Shown: positions 17,001 through 20,957 of the stretch, one piece after another
Layout of the letters: every line of letters begins with the position of its first letter
Numbering within the stretch: position 1 is the first letter of the stretch
Source of the DNA: CAJBLF01 sp964545415
Lineage (GTDB): Bacteria > Patescibacteriota > Gracilibacteria > Absconditabacterales > Absconditicoccaceae
Length of the DNA stretch: 20,957 bases
Direction: 5' to 3'
Assembly (NCBI GenBank): GCA_964545415.1
Contig: CAZJFP010000020.1
Span: forward strand, 1-20,957
Translations under genes and position numbers: made by a program
The notes under the pieces: generated by a model
Database searches by the model: none
Told to the model about the DNA's origin: nothing
Seen by the model: the letters and a program-made list of their open reading frames with translations, nothing else

Positions 17001-17741
17001 ATGAAAAATATTACTACATCAAAACCAGAGGCAGTATCCGAAAGCAGATTGCACACTTCTCGTTTCGTGAGAAACCTCATCGCCGGATTGCTCATGACAG
17101 CATTTACGTTTTGAGCACAACCGACTAAAGCCCAGGAGACAAGCTCTGCTACAGCTCCCGACTCCACAAAGACCGAAAAGGTCGAAACTCCAAAAAAATC
17201 AGGAGTATTTATGATCGACCCCATGTATTCAATAACAGGTAAGACCTTTATAACAAGAATGCAATGAGGAGGTACAGTAGGAGGACTGCAGGTAGGAGGG
17301 TTATTGGATCTTAGCGGAATGGATACCGATCAAGGTATCACCACCGCCTTGGGAAAAATTACCGTCTCAAAAAAATTATGAAAAAACGGAACATTACTAT
17401 CTGTGGAATACACGCTGAATACCGCCGGCCAAGATAAGGTGAGAGCAGGAATCCAACAAGTATTCAAAAGCGAAGATGGATCCGTGTTCTTCAAAGTCTA
17501 CCCGTTAAGCGGACAATGATTTGAGCCGTTCATCGTCATCTGAGCTGATCATAAACTATGAGACTATCTAGGCATCTCATGATTCGTAGGGACGGATATT
17601 GTATCCCAAAGTTACTACGGTGAATGAACGCTTACGGTAGGTAAAGGCGACATACAAGGCCTTGGACAGATAAGGGTATCAGGAGAATATACTGACGACC
17701 CAAACGTCTCAGGTAACCTTGGTATCAGAATACACTTCTAA
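17001..17741 (+). CDS. Secreted beta-rich protein ending in a C-terminal Phe motif
   Basis: 246 aa. Signal peptide with a long basic n-region, hydrophobic core NLIAGLLMTAFTFGAQ (about 30-45; the Gly is a UGA) and a likely cut near TKAQ. A Ser/Thr/Pro linker to residue 70 is followed by alternating beta strands rich in Gly and aromatic residues: GGTVGGLQVGGLLDLSGMD, TLLSVEYTLNTAGQ, VFFKVYPLSGQGFEPFIVIG, SQSYYGEGTLTVGKGD, then GNLGIRIHF at the end. Amphipathic strands and a terminal Phe are typical of outer-membrane beta-barrels of Gram-negatives, which is odd for a CPR bacterium thought to have a Gram-positive-type envelope. It may instead be a soluble beta-sandwich. About ten UGA Gly codons. 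No family recognised. TTTTTAT lies 17 nt before the ATG. Confidence 0.82.
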
Positions 17742-17781
17742 CGAGCCACTAATATATTCATACGCATGTATCATGTTTACT

Positions 17782-17827
17782 CTCCGTATATGGAATAGCT
17801 GCGATGCTTCGCAAGACCAGTACGGAG
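17782..17827 (+). other. Intergenic stem-loop
   Basis: CTCCGTA (17782-17788) pairs with TACGGAG (17821-17827), enclosing an inner hairpin GCGA-TGCT-TCGC (17801-17812). There is no T run, so it is not a standard terminator. It sits between the 17001 and 17880 genes. Confidence 0.45.
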
Positions 17828-17879
17828 ACAACAGATACAGCACACAAAAAAAGTTTTTATTCTTAAATGATATATACCC

Positions 17880-18725
17880 ATGAAAACACCCAAAACAACC
17901 ACCACACCCAACAAGCTCCCTAGCAGATTCAGTAGAGTAAAAGACAAGATATCCAAACTAGGTATAGCCGCACTTTTGGTACTGAATCTTACCTCATGTC
18001 GAGATGGCGACGAAAGAAGACGTAGAGAAGAAGAAAGGCTCCAACACGAAAAAGAAAAAATCGAGTTGATTGAACAACAACAAGAATCAGAAAAAAGAAA
18101 CGAAGAACGAAAAATGATGATGGAAAACGCAGAGGAAAATTGCGAAGCGCATAAAACACGGCATATGGTTATCGATGTCGTAGAAAAAGATGGCTATCTC
18201 CTCGTCTCAGGAGGTTTTATAGGAAAACCAATACAAACCGAAGTCATCAACAAAAAAGCAGACGGAACATATTACAACCACGTAATGCATGTCTGTGGAT
18301 ATAGAGGATGTGGATGAAAAGAGATATGAGACGATATCCATACGATACAATGAGAATTCTACAAAACAGACAAACCTGTAGCCCCCATCATAGATGATTC
18401 TCCATGAACGGACATCTCTATCAACTTCAGGGAAATGGATTCTACAATTATTTGTTCCATCGTCTCTGATGATCCATCGATACCATCCCATACGAGAATT
18501 GTCCAAAAACAGCCTGATGGATCATTCTACGTAGACGAAACAGCCGCTTATGGAAAATGTATATTTACGCTAAGGATGCATGGCATGGCTGATCGTGTCA
18601 ACACCGTAATCAATCAGACCGATTCCTCTATCGTAAAGACATTGGACCATGAACAAGATTCTGTTGATCTCCAAAAACCAGCAGATCCGATGGTGGAAAA
18701 TACCGATAGCACAAACCAAAAATAA
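17880..18725 (+). CDS. Coiled-coil lipoprotein of unknown function
   Basis: 281 aa. A basic n-region leads to a hydrophobic segment and lipobox, LNLTSC, with Cys40 as the acylation site. Residues 42-85 are a highly charged, uninterrupted helix (DGDERRRREEERLQHEKEK...EERKMMME) likely to be a coiled coil. After this come two Cys-containing beta-rich parts: DGYLLVSGGFIGKPIQTEV with HVCGYRGCGG, and MDSTIICSIVSDDPS with AYGKCIFTLRM. The C-terminus is polar (PADPMVENTDSTNQK). UGA supplies Gly at 146, 150, 157 and 170. No family recognised. Likely anchored on the outer face of the membrane, with the coiled coil acting as a stalk. TTTTTAT box 19 nt upstream of the ATG. Confidence 0.85.
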
Positions 18726-18813
18726 GCAACAAAAAAATAAATAAAAACAAAAAAAAACTAAAATAGTAGATAATTTTCACCACCCTCTTTTATTATGTTA
18801 TAACATACAAACA

Positions 18814-20661
18814 ATGGAAAAAACAGCACCTACCACACAACCGCTCTCTATCAGGAGAGAAAAAGTCATCGCATATATGCAAAACAAAAGGAATCTATTA
18901 TATCAACAAGGATATACTTCTTCGAGATTTATTAGGAGAAATACAGATTGTGCAATAGATTATCCTGAAAATGAAGTATATACGGAAGACGACATCCATG
19001 ATATCAACAGACAATTCATGGAATCGATGCCAAGAGACCAGCTCAAAGGAGTGCATGAACCGATCCCCGATCATCTTGCACGATGAGAAAAAGATCAATT
19101 TCTCCAGGAAATCGTCCAAAAAATCAACGACAGAACGATGACCGAAGAGGAATACACCAAGATCATGGATCAGATAAAAACATATTGAAGCGTCTTGCCG
19201 GAGAGCAATAAACGTATACGGGAATATTCATGATGACGATGAGATATCATCCTTTCCCTGACTACCGGCAAAATCTACGATGTAGAATCCACTGATGGAC
19301 TCAAAACCCTCTTGGAGGATTATCACGGAAAACAATATTATCAATCCAGGAGTTGAGCATCAAGAGAGGGATACATCTATGCAGGCAAAACATCATTGGT
19401 CTATCTTCCTATGATGAGAATGGACGTCAGATATCCTGATCGTGAAGGAGGTACAGGCGACATCAACGGATTGCAGATGGCGGTACTCACTAGCAGAGGC
19501 GTCATCGATCCTAACTATCCGACCGTCATCAAAAATTGTGCGTGAGCAGATGTAGTATTGCTTGATCAGTCTGACCATCTTTCTCCTGAAGGATCAGGAA
19601 AATTGCTTGGAGACGCGATCAAAACCCAATGAGCATCTCTAGAACGGCTTCCGATGTATACATTCACCACAGAATATTATGATGAAAACTTTGAGCCCCA
19701 GACACTCTCCTTTACCTATAGGACCAATATGGATCCCAAGGATATCAAGTTCAATGATATAGGGAAGTATTTCTTGGATATCAATCGTGGATTCAATGTA
19801 GAATCTACAGGAAGGTTTATCGATAAGGTGACGGGTATAAGGAAATACAAGGACAAATATGTCCGCATCGGAACCTTTGGATTGATCAAAGAAGTATTCG
19901 ACACCAACCCTATCAGAGATCAAGAAGAAAAGATGTATATCGAAGATCTCGAGATCTGATCATCCAACATCATCCATCGCACCAAGACAGAAGTGCCGCT
20001 ATCTACGACACATGAACCACTCATGATCAACGGACGAGAGATCGTTCATGATCTAGCCGTCAAAAAAAACAAAAACACCGTACGTATGGACAAATATCAG
20101 ATAGAGAGCATATGTAGAGAGCACAATATCGATCCTGAAACCATATCAGGATATACCAGAGATTCGTATGAAGCAATCCCTCAGAAGACATGTTTCTTGG
20201 TATACGAAAAGAAGCTCTCTGATCTCCATCCTGATTTCAACGATTTACCGACGATGTATATGGAATATGAGGCAAATATACCGTATGAGGTATATCACGC
20301 ATTTCCTAGAACGTATCGGGAACAGTACATAAAAGAAAAATTGGCCGAAAAAGCGTTCAATGAAATATATAACATGAATAGACGAGATACGGATAAGCAA
20401 AAAGAGATAGTCAAAAAATATCTCTGCGACAACCTATCACAAAGATTAGTAGCCCAAGATTCGTATACGGTAGGCAACTGCATGCCAGGAACGGAAGACT
20501 TCATGAAAGCATATAGAATCCCCGCAGAAGGGATCACCGCTCATGGATTGCTCAAGCATCCAAGATTTGAGCAGATGCTGGAGATAAGCAGCTTCCGCGC
20601 GGTTATCCTCAAAAAAGTACGTAACGAACTGCTTGAGGCGATCGAGGAAAACGCCCAATAA
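18814..20661 (+). CDS. 615-aa orphan protein
   Basis: No signal peptide or membrane segment, so probably cytoplasmic. Seven or more UGA codons, including the GGRG cluster at residues 140-143, join what the standard code reads as separate ORFs; the frame is continuous from ATG 18814 to TAA 20659. N-terminal 110 residues are helical and charged (RREKVIAYMQNKRNLLYQQGY). A middle part is beta-rich (GDIILSLTTGKIYDVES, GYIYAGKTSLVYLPMMRMDV, MYTFTTEYYDENFEPQTLSFTY). Several Asp/Asn/Gly-rich turns follow, and the last 150 residues are helical (EVYHAFPRTYREQYIKEKLAEKA; LKKVRNELLEAIEENAQ). I recognise no domain or catalytic motif. TTTTAT and TATAAC lie within 30 nt upstream of the start. The next gene begins 38 nt downstream with a similar MEKT start, so they may form a unit. 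Confidence 0.82.
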
Positions 20662-20699
20662 CCCATACCCCACTATTTTATCCTTTTTCCCCTATAGCC

Positions 20700-20957
20700 A
20701 TGGAAAAAACACGTTATCAATGAGATATCTCAAACGCTGCAGAAAGCTTGTTGTTAGCAGATTTGCGTGAGATAAGCGAACAAAAAGAGATTACAAGAGA
20801 ACACATCTTCGATATCCTGAACATCACTATGTCGTGATCAGACGACACCTTAGCCTCCGACATCCAAAAAGGGCTGGAGCTGATAAAGAAAAGATTGGAA
20901 TCCAACAATCTTCTCTGCACATTCGCTGACCAGCAAAAGTTGCGATCCATGATCATC
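20700..20957 (+). CDS. Orphan protein, N-terminal fragment
   Basis: 86 codons, open at the right edge. Two UGA codons (residues 8 and 46) are read as Gly. The visible part is helical and charged: AAESLLLADLREISEQKEIT, EHIFDILNITMSGSDD, LASDIQKGLELIKKRLES. No signal peptide. It shares the first four residues MEKT with the upstream orphan and follows it after 38 nt without a terminator, so co-transcription is likely. Function unknown. Confidence 0.7.

Overview
The window comes from a bacterium that reads UGA as glycine (genetic code 25), which points to Candidatus Gracilibacteria or Absconditabacteria (SR1) in the Patescibacteria/CPR. Read with the standard code, nearly every gene breaks into pieces at UGA. 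Read with UGA as Gly, the pieces join into complete proteins, and the new glycines fall where families require one: the LGH motif of the Xer recombinase, the PRPP loop of ComF, the prepilin cleavage site, the YPTDTIYGIG motif of TsaC and the RYFGG motif of the YigZ family. All coordinates below use only TAA and TAG as stops. The DNA is AT-rich and starts lack visible Shine-Dalgarno sequences.

Layout. 105-1022 (-): secreted Fn3-like protein with an LPxTG-like C-terminal sorting signal. 1272-1934 (+): conserved-looking protein of unknown function, followed by hairpins, a terminator and a GC-rich fold-back element. 2244-2978 (+): ComF phosphoribosyltransferase. 3128-4690 (+): large acidic/proline-rich single-pass membrane protein behind a consensus promoter. 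4641-5612 (+): XerC/D-type tyrosine recombinase overlapping it. 5640-8056 (+): small zinc-ribbon protein, DUF333 protein and a 500-aa lipoprotein, with near-identical terminators after the last two.

The minus-strand block 8113-14354 holds, in transcription order: a type IV prepilin-like protein, a RelA/SpoT (p)ppGpp enzyme, a two-TM zinc-ribbon protein, a PilX/pseudopilin-like protein, and an S-layer-anchored (three SLH domains) secreted esterase. The plus-strand block 14489-16520 holds a multi-pass membrane protein, TsaC/YrdC (tRNA t6A synthesis) and a YigZ/IMPACT family protein.

From 16521 to 17000 there is no gene. A consensus promoter there drives a strongly folded region that looks like an unidentified structured RNA of about 170 or 290 nt. 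After it come a secreted beta-rich protein ending in Phe, a coiled-coil lipoprotein, a 615-aa orphan protein, and the start of another orphan gene cut by the window end.

The main undescribed feature is a set of intergenic spacers built from 7-bp tandem repeats. In four spacers, two heptamer arms enclose a near-palindromic core with the shared word ACAATAG. Three other spacers carry a single heptamer array of different sequence. All seven arrays end just upstream of a start codon. Functionally the window is dominated by cell-surface and export proteins (sorting signal, SLH, lipoproteins, pilins), with a few housekeeping genes between them.
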